Assembly: GCF_001813675.1 (NCBI RefSeq)
Contig: NZ_KV813661.1
Location: 45,743 to 109,742, forward strand
Length of the DNA stretch: 64,000 bases
Direction: 5' to 3'
Source: Streptococcus sp. HMSC078D09
Lineage (GTDB): Bacteria > Bacillota > Bacilli > Lactobacillales > Streptococcaceae
In this document: in pieces, positions 9,108-18,145 of the stretch
How positions within the stretch are numbered: the stretch's first letter is position 1
Layout: every line of letters starts with the position of its first letter
Notes under the pieces: generated by a model
Told to the model about the DNA's origin: nothing
Seen by the model: only the letters and a program-made list of their open reading frames with translations
Databases searched by the model: none
Made by a program: the position numbers and the translations under genes

Positions 9108-9831
9108 AACATGTTGAAAACGATTGTTGAATATCTGGATGATTTTCCCAATCAGCTCGATTGTAGCTTCCTGTAATGGTGTGCTCTTCAGAAAAGAGCA
9201 GAACCCGTTCCACAATCGGAGCAATTTGCTCGAAATGGTGGGAGGAAATCACAATTGTTTTTCCAGCTGTTTTTAGTTCTTGCAGCAAGGTGACAATCAG
9301 CTTCTGGTATTTTGGCGAGAGGCCGTTAAAAGGCTCGTCAAATAGCAAGAGACTAGGATTCATGGTGAGGACACTGGCGATAGCGACTAGCTTCTTTTCG
9401 CCACCAGAAAGATGGTAGGGAATGCGATCTCTCAGGTGTTCAATCTCTAAAAGACCGAGCGTATCCTTGACGCGTTGTTGGACTTCGGTTTCGGCTAAAC
9501 CTAATTGGCGTGGCCCAAAAGCCAGTTCATCATAGACACTTGTATTGAACAATTGGGTATCGCTGTTCTGAAAAATGAGTCCAACCTGCTGGAAGAGTTG
9601 CCCAGCACGATGGGGATCTTTCAAGAAGTCTTGGTCAATGGTCCAGTCCTTGAAGTGGTACTGACCAGAAGAGAGGGGCAAGAGTCCAACCAGAATTTTA
9701 AAAAGGGTAGATTTTCCCGCTCCGTTTGGACCCATCAGGCCAACGGTTTCCCCCTTTTGGATCTGGAGTTGAATATCATGGATTCCAGTCTCCTCGGTGT
9801 AGTGGTAATTTCCATCTTGAATGCGAATCAT
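9106..9831 (-). CDS. cbiO: Cobalt/nickel ECF transporter ATPase CbiO
   Basis: 241-aa ABC ATPase of the energy-coupling factor type. Walker A is GPNGAGKST, the signature is LSGGEKKLVAIASVL and Walker B is LLLFDEPF. It powers metal uptake with CbiQ and CbiM encoded just upstream on the same strand (12-bp gap to cbiQ). It is somewhat shorter than the common ~270-280 aa EcfA proteins, and only one ATPase gene is present, so a homodimer is expected as in CbiMNQO systems. The start has AGGAAAG upstream. Confidence 0.92.
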   Translation of the reverse strand: MIRIQDGNYHYTEETGIHDIQLQIQKGETVGLMGPNGAGKSTLFKILVGLLPLSSGQYHFKDWTIDQDFLKDPHRAGQLFQQVGLIFQNSDTQLFNTSVYDELAFGPRQLGLAETEVQQRVKDTLGLLEIEHLRDRIPYHLSGGEKKLVAIASVLTMNPSLLLFDEPFNGLSPKYQKLIVTLLQELKTAGKTIVISSHHFEQIAPIVERVLLFSEEHTITGSYNRADWENHPDIQQSFSTC

Positions 9832-9843
9832 ATACTTTCCTTT

Positions 9844-10632
9844 CTAGCCAAGTAAGATCGTGAAGGTCGTGAGAACTGCCAATTCCAATAGGAAAAAGAC
9901 GTCTTCCTTCTTCCAGTGGAAGGCTTCTTTGCGCTTTGTATCCATGCCGTAGCCTCGAAGAATCATCGCTTCGTACACTTCTTTTGTATGGTTTTTTGTG
10001 GATAGGTACAAGAGACCAAGGAGGGAGCCAAAGAGATTGAGATTCACCTTTTGCCCAACTGTTCTCAGCTGGACGCATTCGATCTGTTGTTGCAAGTGTT
10101 TCCCTAAGATATAGCCATATTTGAGTGTGATATCAATGGTTTGCACAAAGGTTTTTGGAACACGTAACTGACGAAGGGCCTCGACCAGTTGCACACTTGT
10201 CGTTGTGGCTAGAAAGAGGGAAATATTGAGGACAATCATCCCTGCACGTAGCAAAAAGAGCCCTCCATTTTGAAATCCTTGAAATAAGATGCTAGGTAAT
10301 ATCACAATTGTGGAAATCAGCAGCACCTTGAACAGGACCTTAAAGAGGTGGAGTAGGACCTCTCCAGGAAGCATGGCAATGTGCATTAACAAAAGGATAC
10401 CAATCAACCACAGTTGGATGGGATGGTGGGCAGTCGTAATGAGAATGGCTAGAATTAAAAAGGAAACGAGTCGCATCCAAGACGAAGTTTTGGCCTTGAA
10501 TGCGGGCGTCGTTTGTTTCATTTTGCCAAGAAAGTGGCGCAATGTTTGAAGATTCATTTGTAAATAGTGATGGCTTTTGGATGCTTCAAGAGTTGCTTGC
10601 TCTTGATGAAGCCAGTCAGGGAGTTTACGCAT
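9844..10632 (-). CDS. cbiQ: ECF transporter transmembrane protein CbiQ
   Basis: 262-aa membrane protein with about five to six hydrophobic helices (e.g. FLILAILITTAHHPIQLWLIGILLLM). The coupling motifs near residues 160-240 include ALRQLRVPKTFV and AMILRGYG, typical of EcfT/CbiQ helices that contact the ATPase. Its start overlaps the 3' end of cbiM by 8 bp, which suggests translational coupling. Confidence 0.9.
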   Translation of the reverse strand: MRKLPDWLHQEQATLEASKSHHYLQMNLQTLRHFLGKMKQTTPAFKAKTSSWMRLVSFLILAILITTAHHPIQLWLIGILLLMHIAMLPGEVLLHLFKVLFKVLLISTIVILPSILFQGFQNGGLFLLRAGMIVLNISLFLATTTSVQLVEALRQLRVPKTFVQTIDITLKYGYILGKHLQQQIECVQLRTVGQKVNLNLFGSLLGLLYLSTKNHTKEVYEAMILRGYGMDTKRKEAFHWKKEDVFFLLELAVLTTFTILLG

Positions 10633-11608
10633 GAGAAGTTTTTTCTCCGTTCATTGATCGAATGATTTTACTGATGATATAGAAGATAAGGACGGCTGTC
10701 ACGGCTGAGAGAATATAGCCGATCGCAATTTTAGTTCCAGGAATGGTGTAATCACTAAACAAGGCATCAAATGAGAATCCATTTTTGATCCCTGTTGGAA
10801 CTTTGCCATGAAGCAGGCTACCCAATTCTTCAGCAGACCATTCACCAAAGGCTGTCCCATCTGCGAGAAGTCCAAGTGGGCTGAGGACGATCAAAGCAAG
10901 GAGCACCCAGCGAATTTTTTTAACGAATGAAGTTGTATTGACTGAACTTGGTGTGTACAACTCTGTAGGAGCGACTTGTTTGACAAAACGGTAAATCACA
11001 AAGGTGAAGAAGGCTTCGACCCAACCTGCTACAAGGAGGTGAGCTCCCAACATGGCAGGTACGGTAATACTCAATCCATAAGGGTTATAGAGCGGCTGAC
11101 CAGCTTCTGAAGCGATGAGTGGTTGCAAGCCAAGTTCAATCCCTGTTAAGAGAGCTGCGGCGTTGATGGCGACATAGGAACCCACGATCACTCCAAGAGA
11201 TTCGTGATGGTGTTTGCGGAACCAACTGTAAATCCCATAGCCGATAAAAGGCATGGCAACAGCCATATTGAAGATATTAGCTCCAAGGGCTAGGATTCCT
11301 CCATCTCCAAATAAGAAGGCCTGGAGGATCAAGGCGACAGATAAGGCTAGGGAAGCTGCATAGGGACCAATCAGGATGGCTAGAAGAGCACCACCGACAG
11401 CGTGAGCCGTTGTCCCCCCTGGAACTGGGACATTAAACATCATTAACAAGAAGGATAAAGAAGCTGCGACACCAAGCATAGGGGCCAATTCTTTATTTTC
11501 CTTTAATTGAACTTTGACTTTGGCAATGGATAGGCCAATCGCAGGGGCAGCCGCTACAGCTAAGAGGGCACAACTTGCAGGACTCAAATAATTATCTGGG
11601 ATATGCAT
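10625..11608 (-). CDS. cbiM: Cobalt/nickel ECF substrate-binding protein CbiM (with C-terminal extension)
   Basis: 327-aa multi-pass membrane protein. Two Met codons open the frame; I chose the second because CbiM/NikM proteins need the N-terminal sequence Met-His, here MHIPDNYLSPASC, to bind the metal. A conserved His lies in GGTTAHAVGGALLAI. After ~residue 225 there is a linker, a further helix, an outside loop containing LLADGTAFGEWSAEEL and a final helix, resembling a fused CbiN/NikN-like part. This would explain the absence of a separate cbiN. Co2+ or Ni2+ is likely; which one cannot be told. Confidence 0.9.
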   Translation of the reverse strand: MHIPDNYLSPASCALLAVAAAPAIGLSIAKVKVQLKENKELAPMLGVAASLSFLLMMFNVPVPGGTTAHAVGGALLAILIGPYAASLALSVALILQAFLFGDGGILALGANIFNMAVAMPFIGYGIYSWFRKHHHESLGVIVGSYVAINAAALLTGIELGLQPLIASEAGQPLYNPYGLSITVPAMLGAHLLVAGWVEAFFTFVIYRFVKQVAPTELYTPSSVNTTSFVKKIRWVLLALIVLSPLGLLADGTAFGEWSAEELGSLLHGKVPTGIKNGFSFDALFSDYTIPGTKIAIGYILSAVTAVLIFYIISKIIRSMNGEKTSHA

Positions 11609-11671
11609 CACAAATACTCCGATCTTTCTATAGTACAGTTAACAGATTACCACATCGTAAAACCAAGTGTC

Positions 11672-11729
11672 GTTACAAAAGGAGTTTAACATTTGTTACT
11701 ATTATAGCGAATTTTTGACCGTATTCCAA
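11672..11729 (-). promoter_or_regulatory. cbiMQO promoter and candidate operator
   Basis: Minus-strand -35 TTGGAA (complement of 11724-11729), 17-bp spacer, -10 TATAAT (complement of 11701-11706). Directly downstream is an imperfect palindrome, GTTACAAA-N12-TTTGTTAC (11672-11699), placed where a repressor would block transcription. The regulator is unknown. The leader of ~85 bases shows no riboswitch I can identify. Confidence 0.55.
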
Positions 11730-11813
11730 AGAAGTTTGTGTAAAAGGGGTAAAAAAGTCTGATCATTTGGAGTTGTGCATGAATTTTTTGAAGAGCCTCT
11801 TAGAAAAAAATGT

Positions 11814-11887
11814 TATTTCTATATCGAAATAGTTGACAGATGTAATAAGCAGTGGTACAATGACTTTGATATTTCGATATAGAAATA
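11814..11887 (+). promoter_or_regulatory. marR operon promoter flanked by two identical 18-bp operators
   Basis: -35 TTGACA (11833-11838), 17 bp, extended -10 TGGTACAAT (TACAAT 11856-11861). TATTTCTATATCGAAATA (11814-11831) and its exact reverse complement TATTTCGATATAGAAATA (11870-11887) bracket it, with centres 56 bp apart. Each is itself a near-palindrome, typical for MarR dimers. Confidence 0.85.
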
Positions 11888-11900
11888 AAAAGGAGACAAA

Positions 11901-12350
11901 ATGGACAAGATGCAAGGGGGCTACCAAGCTTTACAGATACGCTTATTGAACGGGCGACTTTTTCAAAAACTCTTGAGCAAGGAACCAGATGCTCAATATA
12001 GAAGTGAACAAGGGAAAATTTTAACGATTTTGTGGAAGCAAGAGTTGGGGTGCGCTACTGCGACAGATATCGCTCTTGCGACGGGTCTAGCTAATAATAC
12101 ATTGACCAGTATGGTTAAGAAATTGGAAGAACAAGGCTTGGTCACGATTCAACCTTGCACGCAGGATAAAAGGAAAAAATATATCTCTTTGACAGACCTC
12201 GGTTGGGCGCAAAAAGAAATCGGTGACCGCGTTAGTAAAGAGTTGGGTGAAATTTTCTACCAAGGTTTTTCAGATCAAGAAATTCAAGAATTTGAAGCCT
12301 ATCAAGGGCGTATAATCTCAAATCTAAAAGCTAAAGAAAATGACATCTAA
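11901..12350 (+). CDS. MarR-family transcriptional regulator
   Basis: 149 aa with the MarR winged-helix fold. The recognition region is TATDIALATGLANNTLTSMVKKLEEQGLV and the wing follows (PCTQDKRKKYISLTDLG). It leads a four-gene operon with the NmrA-like oxidoreductase and the ABC importer. Two exact operator copies flank its promoter, so autorepression is likely. Cysteines at ~residues 53 and 93 could sense thiols or electrophiles, but this is only a possibility. ATG with AAAGGAG upstream. Confidence 0.9.
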   Translation: MDKMQGGYQALQIRLLNGRLFQKLLSKEPDAQYRSEQGKILTILWKQELGCATATDIALATGLANNTLTSMVKKLEEQGLVTIQPCTQDKRKKYISLTDLGWAQKEIGDRVSKELGEIFYQGFSDQEIQEFEAYQGRIISNLKAKENDI

Positions 12351-12368
12351 GAAAAGGAAGTAACAGTT

Positions 12369-13223
12369 ATGATTGGAATTACAGGTGTAACAGGGAAATT
12401 AGGTTCCTATGTGGCTGATCTTGTCGATCAGCAAGGAATTGCTTCTATCCATCTGGCAAGAAGCCCAGAGCGTGCAAAAGTCTACGCGTCTGCGGAAATC
12501 CGTAAAATAGTGTATACCAATACTCCAAAAGTGGTTGAGGCCTTGAAGGGGGTCGATATCTTGTTGATGGTCTCTGCTCGGGAAAATCCAGAGCGTGTTG
12601 AGGAACACAAGAGTCTTTTAGATGCCGCAAAGCTTGCTGGGGTGCAGCATATTGTTTATACCTCCTTTTATGGGGCAGATGAGAAGGCAACTTTTACATT
12701 GTCTCGAGATCATGCCCAGACGGAAGCCTATATCAAGGAGTTGGGGTTCACCTACACTTTTTTGAGAGATAATTTTTACTTGGACTTCTTGATTGATATG
12801 GCGCTTGAAAATGGAGAGATTCGTGGTCCAGCAGGAAGTGGGAAGGTTTCAGCAGTTGCCCGTAAGGACACATCTAGTGTTGCAGCAGAGATTCTTTTAC
12901 ATGCTAAGAAATGGGAAAATCAAACCTTGAATTTGACAGGGCCAGAGGATCTTTCCATGGAAGAAATCGTAGCGCTTCTCTCAAAAGAGAGCGGTAAAAC
13001 CATCGCGTATGTAGATGAATCAGTAGAAGAAGCCTATGAGTCACGGAAAAAATGGCCAGCACAAACTTGGGAGTATGATGCCTGGGTCAGTACCTATACA
13101 GCGATTAAAGCTGGAGAACAAGCTGGGGTTTCAACAGATGTCGAAAAAGTCCTAGGGTATCCAGCAAGTAGCTTATTGGATATTCTTAGAGACAGAAAAC
13201 TTATTGAGGAAAAATATGATTGA
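12369..13223 (+). CDS. NmrA-like NAD(P)-dependent oxidoreductase (QorB/YtfG-type)
   Basis: 284-aa atypical short-chain dehydrogenase. The Rossmann motif ITGVTGKLGSYVADL (GxxGxxG) is at the N-terminus, and the typical NmrA blocks TYTFLRDNFYLDF and NLTGPEDLSMEEI follow. The nearest known function is NAD(P)H:quinone oxidoreductase 2. It follows marR by 18 bp and overlaps the next gene by 8 bp (ATGATTGA), so it is co-translated. The context suggests a redox or electrophile response; the substrate is unknown. Confidence 0.82.
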   Translation: MIGITGVTGKLGSYVADLVDQQGIASIHLARSPERAKVYASAEIRKIVYTNTPKVVEALKGVDILLMVSARENPERVEEHKSLLDAAKLAGVQHIVYTSFYGADEKATFTLSRDHAQTEAYIKELGFTYTFLRDNFYLDFLIDMALENGEIRGPAGSGKVSAVARKDTSSVAAEILLHAKKWENQTLNLTGPEDLSMEEIVALLSKESGKTIAYVDESVEEAYESRKKWPAQTWEYDAWVSTYTAIKAGEQAGVSTDVEKVLGYPASSLLDILRDRKLIEEKYD

Positions 13224-13944
13224 ATACAAACATGTAGCCTTGCGCTACACGGATAAAAACATTTTAAAAGATGTCAACCTCCGCATTGAAAATGGAGAAT
13301 TTATGGTGCTAGTGGGTCCTTCAGGATCTGGAAAAACCACCATGATCAAGCTGGTCAATCGTCTCTTGGAGCCGACTGATGGCAATATCTATATGGATGG
13401 GAAACGAATCAAGGACTATGATGAACGGGAGTTACGTCTCAGTACTGGCTATGTTCTTCAAGCCATTGCCCTATTTCCAAACTTGACCGTTGCTGAAAAT
13501 ATAGCTCTGATTCCTGAGATGAAGGGCTGGAGCAAGGAGCAAATCGCTTCGAAAACAGAAGAACTCTTGACCAAGGTGGGGCTTCCTGCGGCAGACTATG
13601 CTCATCGGTTACCAAGCGAGTTATCTGGTGGAGAGCAACAACGGATTGGCATTGTGCGAGCTATCATTGGGGAACCAAAGATTCTATTGATGGACGAACC
13701 TTTTTCGGCCTTGGATGCCATCTCCCGTAAGCAGTTGCAGACTCTTACCAAAGAATTGCACAAAGAATTCGGTATGACCACTATTTTTGTGACCCATGAC
13801 ACAGACGAGGCTTTGAAATTAGGCGACCGGATTGCGGTGCTACAGGAAGGAGAGATTGTGCAGGTGGCGGACCCTGAAACAATTTTACAAGCGCCTGCGA
13901 CAGACTTTGTCGCAGATTTATTTGGAGGTGTTCACCATGTCTAA
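13216..13944 (+). CDS. egtV: ABC importer ATPase, EgtV/ProV/OpuCA-like
   Basis: 242-aa ATPase of the quaternary-amine transporter class. Walker A is GPSGSGKTT, the signature is [15 protein letters not shown] and Walker B is [11 protein letters not shown]. It lacks the C-terminal CBS domains of osmosensing ProV/OpuCA. I chose the ATG at 13216 (GAGGA upstream), not the in-frame TTG at 13204. In pneumococcus a closely similar ATPase plus fused permease/binding protein behind a MarR gene is the ergothioneine importer EgtUV. Assignment to ergothioneine rather than a betaine is inference from this layout. Confidence 0.75.
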   Translation: MIEYKHVALRYTDKNILKDVNLRIENGEFMVLVGPSGSGKTTMIKLVNRLLEPTDGNIYMDGKRIKDYDERELRLSTGYVLQAIALFPNLTVAENIALIPEMKGWSKEQIASKTEELLTKVGLPAADYAHRLPSELSGGEQQRIGIVRAIIGEPKILLMDEPFSALDAISRKQLQTLTKELHKEFGMTTIFVTHDTDEALKLGDRIAVLQEGEIVQVADPETILQAPATDFVADLFGGVHHV

Positions 13945-15457
13945 ACTACTTGCAACCTTTCAAGAACGCTTTGGGGACTGGCTCGCTGCATTGGGGCAAC
14001 ATTTGCAACTGTCATTACTGACCTTGCTCCTTGCGATTTTTCTGGCTGTTCCTCTAGCTATTTATTTGAGTATCCACAAAAGAACAAGCAACTGGGTTTT
14101 ACAGCTAGCTGGGATCTTCCAGACCATTCCTTCCATGGCTCTTTTGGGCCTCTTCATTCCTATTATGGGAATCGGGACGCTTCCGGCCTTAACAGCTCTT
14201 GTCATCTATGCCATTTTCCCCATCCTTCAAAATACCATCACCGGTTTACAGGGGATTGATCCAAGCCTTGAAGAAGCAGGAATCGCCTTTGGGATGACCA
14301 AGTGGGAGCGACTCAAGAAGCTCGAGATTCCCTTGGCCATGCCCGTCATTATGTCTGGGATTCGCACGGCAGCCGTGATGATTATTGGGACAGCTACCCT
14401 AGCTGCCTTGATTGGAGCTGGGGGACTCGGTTCCTTTATCCTCCTAGGGATTGACCGCAATAATGCCAGTCTGATTTTGATCGGTGCCCTATCTTCTGCC
14501 TTCTTAGCCATCGCATTTAACCTTCTTCTCAAATGGATGGAAAAGGCCAAATTGCGGACCATCTTTGCAGCCTTTGCTGTGATGGTTATTGGATTAGGAG
14601 CTTCTTATACGCCAAGTCTTCTTCCCAAACCGAAAAAAGAAAATCTGGTCATCGCTGGGAAGTTGGGTCCTGAACCTGAAATTCTCGCCAATATGTATAA
14701 GATCTTGATCGAGAAAAATACGGATATGACAGTGACTGTCAAACCGAATTTTGGGAAGACCACCTTCCTCTATGAAGCTCTAAAAAAAGGGGATATCGCT
14801 ATCTATCCAGAGTTTACAGGTACGGTGACCGAAAGTCTCCTCAAGCCAGCACCACAAGTCAGTCATGATCCAGAAGCAGTCTACAAAGCTGCTCGAGATG
14901 GGATCAAGCGACAAGACGACCTGGCCTTGCTCAAACCCATGGCTTATCAAAATACCTATGCTGTTGCAGTGCCTAAGAAGATTGCCCAAGAGTATGGACT
15001 CAAGACTATTTCAGATTTGAAAAAGGTGGAAGGACAACTCAAGGCAGGCTTTACCTTGGAGTTTACCGACCGAGAAGACGGAAACAAGGGCTTGCAGAAG
15101 GTCTATGGTCTCAACTTACAAGTGTCCACCATGGAGCCAGCCCTTCGCTACCAGGCGATCCAGTCTGGGGATATCCAGATAACGGATGCCTACTCAACAG
15201 ATGCTGAACTTGCTCGCTATGACCTGGTGGTCCTCGAAGATGACAAACAACTCTTCCCACCTTATCAAGGGGCGCCCCTCATGAAAGAAGCTCTTCTTAA
15301 GAAACATCCCGAATTAGAAGCTGTTCTCAATAAGTTGGCAGGTAAAATCACAGCAGACCAAATGAGTCAGATGAACTACCAAGTCGGAGTAGAAGGCAAG
15401 CCTGCTGCTAAAGTAGCGCGTGACTTTTTGGTAAAAGAAGGGTTGATAAAAAATTAA
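13937..15457 (+). CDS. egtU: Fused ABC permease and substrate-binding protein, EgtU/ProWX-like
   Basis: 506-aa fusion. The N-terminal ~210 residues are a membrane permease with five or more helices and the coupling motif [22 protein letters not shown]. After one more helix ([21 protein letters not shown]) comes an extracellular OpuAC-type binding domain beginning [19 protein letters not shown]. The ATG at 13937 has GGAGGTG ending seven bases upstream and overlaps the ATPase gene by 8 bp. Family members bind trimethylated amines such as choline, betaine, carnitine or ergothioneine. The binding-site residues were not modelled, so the ligand remains open. Confidence 0.78.
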   Translation: MSKLLATFQERFGDWLAALGQHLQLSLLTLLLAIFLAVPLAIYLSIHKRTSNWVLQLAGIFQTIPSMALLGLFIPIMGIGTLPALTALVIYAIFPILQNTITGLQGIDPSLEEAGIAFGMTKWERLKKLEIPLAMPVIMSGIRTAAVMIIGTATLAALIGAGGLGSFILLGIDRNNASLILIGALSSAFLAIAFNLLLKWMEKAKLRTIFAAFAVMVIGLGASYTPSLLPKPKKENLVIAGKLGPEPEILANMYKILIEKNTDMTVTVKPNFGKTTFLYEALKKGDIAIYPEFTGTVTESLLKPAPQVSHDPEAVYKAARDGIKRQDDLALLKPMAYQNTYAVAVPKKIAQEYGLKTISDLKKVEGQLKAGFTLEFTDREDGNKGLQKVYGLNLQVSTMEPALRYQAIQSGDIQITDAYSTDAELARYDLVVLEDDKQLFPPYQGAPLMKEALLKKHPELEAVLNKLAGKITADQMSQMNYQVGVEGKPAAKVARDFLVKEGLIKN

Positions 15458-15463
15458 CAAACC

Positions 15464-15495
15464 ATTCTCAAGTCTTTGCACTTGAGAATTTTTTA
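15464..15495 (+). terminator. Terminator of the marR-egtUV operon
   Basis: ATTCTCAAGT (15464-15473) and ACTTGAGAAT (15480-15489) followed by TTTTTT. Confidence 0.92.
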
Positions 15496-15570
15496 ATAGA
15501 AAGCAATTTCATATCCTTTCAGCAAGCTTTTGGGTTAGAGGGAGAGACCTTCTCTTCAAAAAAATCTCCA

Positions 15571-15599
15571 TTGAGTCTGGCTTGAAATTGTGTTACAAT
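15571..15599 (+). promoter_or_regulatory. Promoter of the C26 hydrolase gene
   Basis: -35 TTGAGT (15571-15576), 17-bp spacer, extended -10 TGTTACAAT (TACAAT 15594-15599). Confidence 0.65.
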
Positions 15600-15624
15600 A
15601 AGCCTTGAAAATGAATGAAAGAAT

Positions 15625-16332
15625 ATGGAAATAAGCATGAAAATAAGACCAGTGATTGGAATTACAGGAAATGAAAGACCCTTCCCAGATGATCCAGACG
15701 CGAACATGAGCTATGCGGCGACTGGTTTTGTCGAAGCGGTCAAAGAGGCAGGAGGGATTCCCTTGATCTTGCCGATTGGAGATGCGGCCTTGGCCAAAGA
15801 CTACATATCGATGATTGATAAGCTCATCATCACCGGTGGACAAAATGTCTTGCCCAAGTTTTACGGAGAAGAAATCACCATCGACAGTGATGACTACCTC
15901 TTGAAACGCGATCTCTTTGAGTTGGCTTTGATTGAAGAAGCGCGTGCGGCTAAAAAAGCTATCTTTACCGTCTGCCGTGGGACCCAGCTCTATAATGTCG
16001 CTCTAGGGGGAACTCTGTATCAAGATATTGAACACCACTGGCAGGACAATCCAGGTCAGTACACCAGTCAAGAGTTGGTGACCAAGGATCAGACGGTCCT
16101 GCAAGAGATCTATGGTAAGACCAGTCGCATCAATTCTTTCCATCATCAAAGTATTAAAGACTTGGCAGATGGCTTAGAAGTAATCGCGCGGGATCCTAAA
16201 GATGACATCATAGAAGCCGTTCAATCCACAGATGAGAGCCGTTTCCTCGGAGTTCAGTGGCATCCAGAACTACGTTTTGACAAGAGCCCAGCAGATCGCA
16301 AGCTCTTTGAATATGTCGTGACTCAATTATAA
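15625..16332 (+). CDS. Class I glutamine amidotransferase-like hydrolase (peptidase C26, PuuD-like)
   Basis: 235 aa (231 if the second Met at 15637 is used; ribosome sites before both are weak). The nucleophile elbow is FTVCRGTQ, with Cys in the GATase triad. The His-Glu pair is in VQWHPELR near the C-terminus. PuuD-type enzymes hydrolyse gamma-glutamyl amides such as gamma-glutamyl-GABA; other members are folate gamma-glutamyl hydrolases. It is a single gene with its own promoter and terminator, and no polyamine genes are nearby, so the substrate is uncertain. Confidence 0.85.
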   Translation: MEISMKIRPVIGITGNERPFPDDPDANMSYAATGFVEAVKEAGGIPLILPIGDAALAKDYISMIDKLIITGGQNVLPKFYGEEITIDSDDYLLKRDLFELALIEEARAAKKAIFTVCRGTQLYNVALGGTLYQDIEHHWQDNPGQYTSQELVTKDQTVLQEIYGKTSRINSFHHQSIKDLADGLEVIARDPKDDIIEAVQSTDESRFLGVQWHPELRFDKSPADRKLFEYVVTQL

Positions 16333-16340
16333 AGAGGACC

Positions 16341-16378
16341 AGCTCCCTTAGGAATTTTTCCTAAGGGGCTTTTTCTTT
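16341..16378 (+). terminator. Terminator after the C26 hydrolase gene
   Basis: AGCTCCCTTAGG (16341-16352) and CCTAAGGGGCT (16360-16370) followed by TTTTTC. Confidence 0.9.
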
Positions 16379-16466
16379 AATCTGCGTAAGAAAGACTGTA
16401 AATTGTGCCTAGGTTTTGGAGGAGGATGCGCTACAATAGAGCTAGTAGAATGAGGAGGATTAGGAC

Positions 16467-17852
16467 ATGTATCAATTTCCAAAGGATTTTTTATGGGGGA
16501 GTTCGACCTCGGGGCCTCAAACAGAAGGACGTCTAGCCCAGGATGGAAAGGGAGACAATCTCTGGGATTACTGGTATAGGGTCGAGCCCAACCGCTTTTA
16601 TCAAGGGCAAGGACCAGAGAAAACATCGACTTTTTATGAACACTGGGAAGAAGATCTGGACCTCTTGTTAGAAACCGGCCACACAGCCTTTCGAACCTCT
16701 ATCCAGTGGTCACGTATTTTCCCAGAAGGACGAGGGGAGATCAATCAAGCAGGTGTTGATTTCTACCGCCGTGTCTTTGAAAAGATCAAAGAAAAAGGGA
16801 TTCACCTCTTGGTCAACCTCTATCATTTTGATTTACCGATGGCTCTTCAAGAGCAAGGGGATGGTTGGGAAAATAAAGAAACGGCCTATGCTTACCAAGA
16901 ATATGCGCGTTTTTGTTTCAAGACCTATGGGGATCTGGTTGGTCAGTGGATCACCTTTAATGAACCCATTGTCCCTGTGGAGTTTGGTTATTTTTATGAT
17001 GCCCATTTTCCTCATAAGGTAGACGCAGCAGCAGCTGTTAAGGTAGCCTACCACACCCAGTTAGCTAGCAGTCTAGCGGTAAAGGCCTGTCACGAGGTGG
17101 ATCCTAACTATCGTATCGGGATTGTGCTCAATTTGACACCAGCCTATCCTCGGAGCCAGCATCCAGAAGATGTCAAAGCTGCGCGCATTGCCGAGCTCTT
17201 TCAAGCCAAATCCTTCCTAGATCCATCTGTTCTTGGTCATTATCCTGAAGAATTAGTCGAGATCCTACGGGAGCGTGATCTCTTGCCGGATTATGATCCC
17301 TTTGAATTGCGTTTGATTGAGGAAAATACGGTGGATTACCTAGGGGTTAACTATTACCAACCACTCCGTGTAGCAGCTCCTCGTTACGCTCCAAATCCAG
17401 CTTCTCCCTTACTCTTTGAACAATTTTATGAACCCTATGTTATGCCAGGCCGCAAGATCAATCCCCACCGAGGTTGGGAAATCTATGAGCAAGGCTTGTA
17501 TGACATTGCCCAAAATATCAAGGAAAACTATGGCAATATCGAGTGGATTCTGACAGAAAACGGGATGGGGGTTGAAGGAGAGGAAAAATTCCGCAAGGAC
17601 GGAGTGATCCAGGACGACTACCGGATTGACTTTGTCAAAGACCATCTTCGTGAGCTCCACTGGGCTATTCAAGATGGTGCCAACTGTAAAGGCTATTTGA
17701 TCTGGACCTTTATTGACTGCTGGTCATGGCTCAATGGCTACAAGAACCGCTATGGCTTGGTTGAGTTGGATCTCGAAAGCCAAAAACGAACCCTCAAAAA
17801 ATCCGGCCATTGGTTTAAAGAATTAAGCCAAGCCAATGGATTTAAAGACTAA
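16467..17852 (+). CDS. bglA: 6-phospho-beta-glucosidase/galactosidase (GH1)
   Basis: 461-aa glycoside hydrolase family 1 enzyme. The acid/base is E166 in TFNEP and the nucleophile Glu is in WILTENGMG (~residue 365). The C-terminus has the GH1 block SWLNGYKNRYGLVELD. Intracellular GH1 enzymes of streptococci cleave phosphorylated disaccharides delivered by a PTS. No PTS gene is adjacent, so it is an orphan enzyme, and the sugar-6-phosphate specificity is inferred from the family. Strong ribosome site GAGGAGG before the ATG. It precedes glmS, a neighbour relation also known in pneumococcus. Confidence 0.88.
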   Translation: MYQFPKDFLWGSSTSGPQTEGRLAQDGKGDNLWDYWYRVEPNRFYQGQGPEKTSTFYEHWEEDLDLLLETGHTAFRTSIQWSRIFPEGRGEINQAGVDFYRRVFEKIKEKGIHLLVNLYHFDLPMALQEQGDGWENKETAYAYQEYARFCFKTYGDLVGQWITFNEPIVPVEFGYFYDAHFPHKVDAAAAVKVAYHTQLASSLAVKACHEVDPNYRIGIVLNLTPAYPRSQHPEDVKAARIAELFQAKSFLDPSVLGHYPEELVEILRERDLLPDYDPFELRLIEENTVDYLGVNYYQPLRVAAPRYAPNPASPLLFEQFYEPYVMPGRKINPHRGWEIYEQGLYDIAQNIKENYGNIEWILTENGMGVEGEEKFRKDGVIQDDYRIDFVKDHLRELHWAIQDGANCKGYLIWTFIDCWSWLNGYKNRYGLVELDLESQKRTLKKSGHWFKELSQANGFKD

Positions 17853-17916
17853 ATCAAAATCCGCAGCCTGTGTTCCGTTCAATTTGAGCCTCCTCACATT
17901 GTCGTTTTAAAGATTG

Positions 17917-17995
17917 GAGTCAAACAGTTTCCCAAACGGTTTGACTCTCAATCATTCCGAATGCCTGAAACAAATATGTTTCAGGCATTTTTCTT
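17917..17995 (+). repeat. Dispersed double-hairpin element, copy A (terminator-like)
   Basis: First hairpin: GAGTCAAAC (17917-17925) with GTTTGACTC (17939-17947), with GTTTcccAAAC inside. Second: ATGCCTGAAAC (17961-17971) with GTTTCAGGCAT (17978-17988), then TTTTTC. The stretch ~17945-18010 is similar to 62499-62560. It ends bglA transcription but looks like a repeated intergenic element. Confidence 0.7.
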
Positions 17996-18043
17996 GCAGT
18001 GGAAATTTTCTCAAATGACTTTGCCTTCAATCTTAACGCTAAC

Positions 18044-18103
18044 TTAACTAGACCAATTTTCTTGAATTTCCTAGTTGACAAACTAGAAGAAGCATTGTAT
18101 ACT
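18044..18103 (+). promoter_or_regulatory. glmS promoter and upstream dre-like half site
   Basis: -35 TTGACA (18075-18080), 17 bp, -10 TATACT (18098-18103). CTAGTT-gaca-AACTAG forms an inverted repeat over the -35. CTAGACCAATTT (18048-18059) is a perfect right half of the DasR/NagR dre consensus. Confidence 0.7.
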
Positions 18104-18129
18104 GACTCCGCTGGTTGCTTTTTGGTCAA

Positions 18130-18145
18130 ATTAGACTAGACCAAT
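18130..18145 (+). promoter_or_regulatory. NagR (GntR-family) dre-like operator in the glmS leader
   Basis: ATTAGACTAGACCAAT matches the symmetric dre-type sequence ATTGGTCTAGACCAAT at 14 of 16 positions. CTAGACCAATTT repeats the upstream 12-mer exactly. It lies just downstream of the predicted transcription start. Confidence 0.6.

Noticed and set aside
13204..13216. TTG start for the EgtV-like ATPase
   Set aside because: The ATG at 13216 has a well-spaced GAGGA and matches ATPase N-termini. The TTG would lengthen the overlap for no reason.
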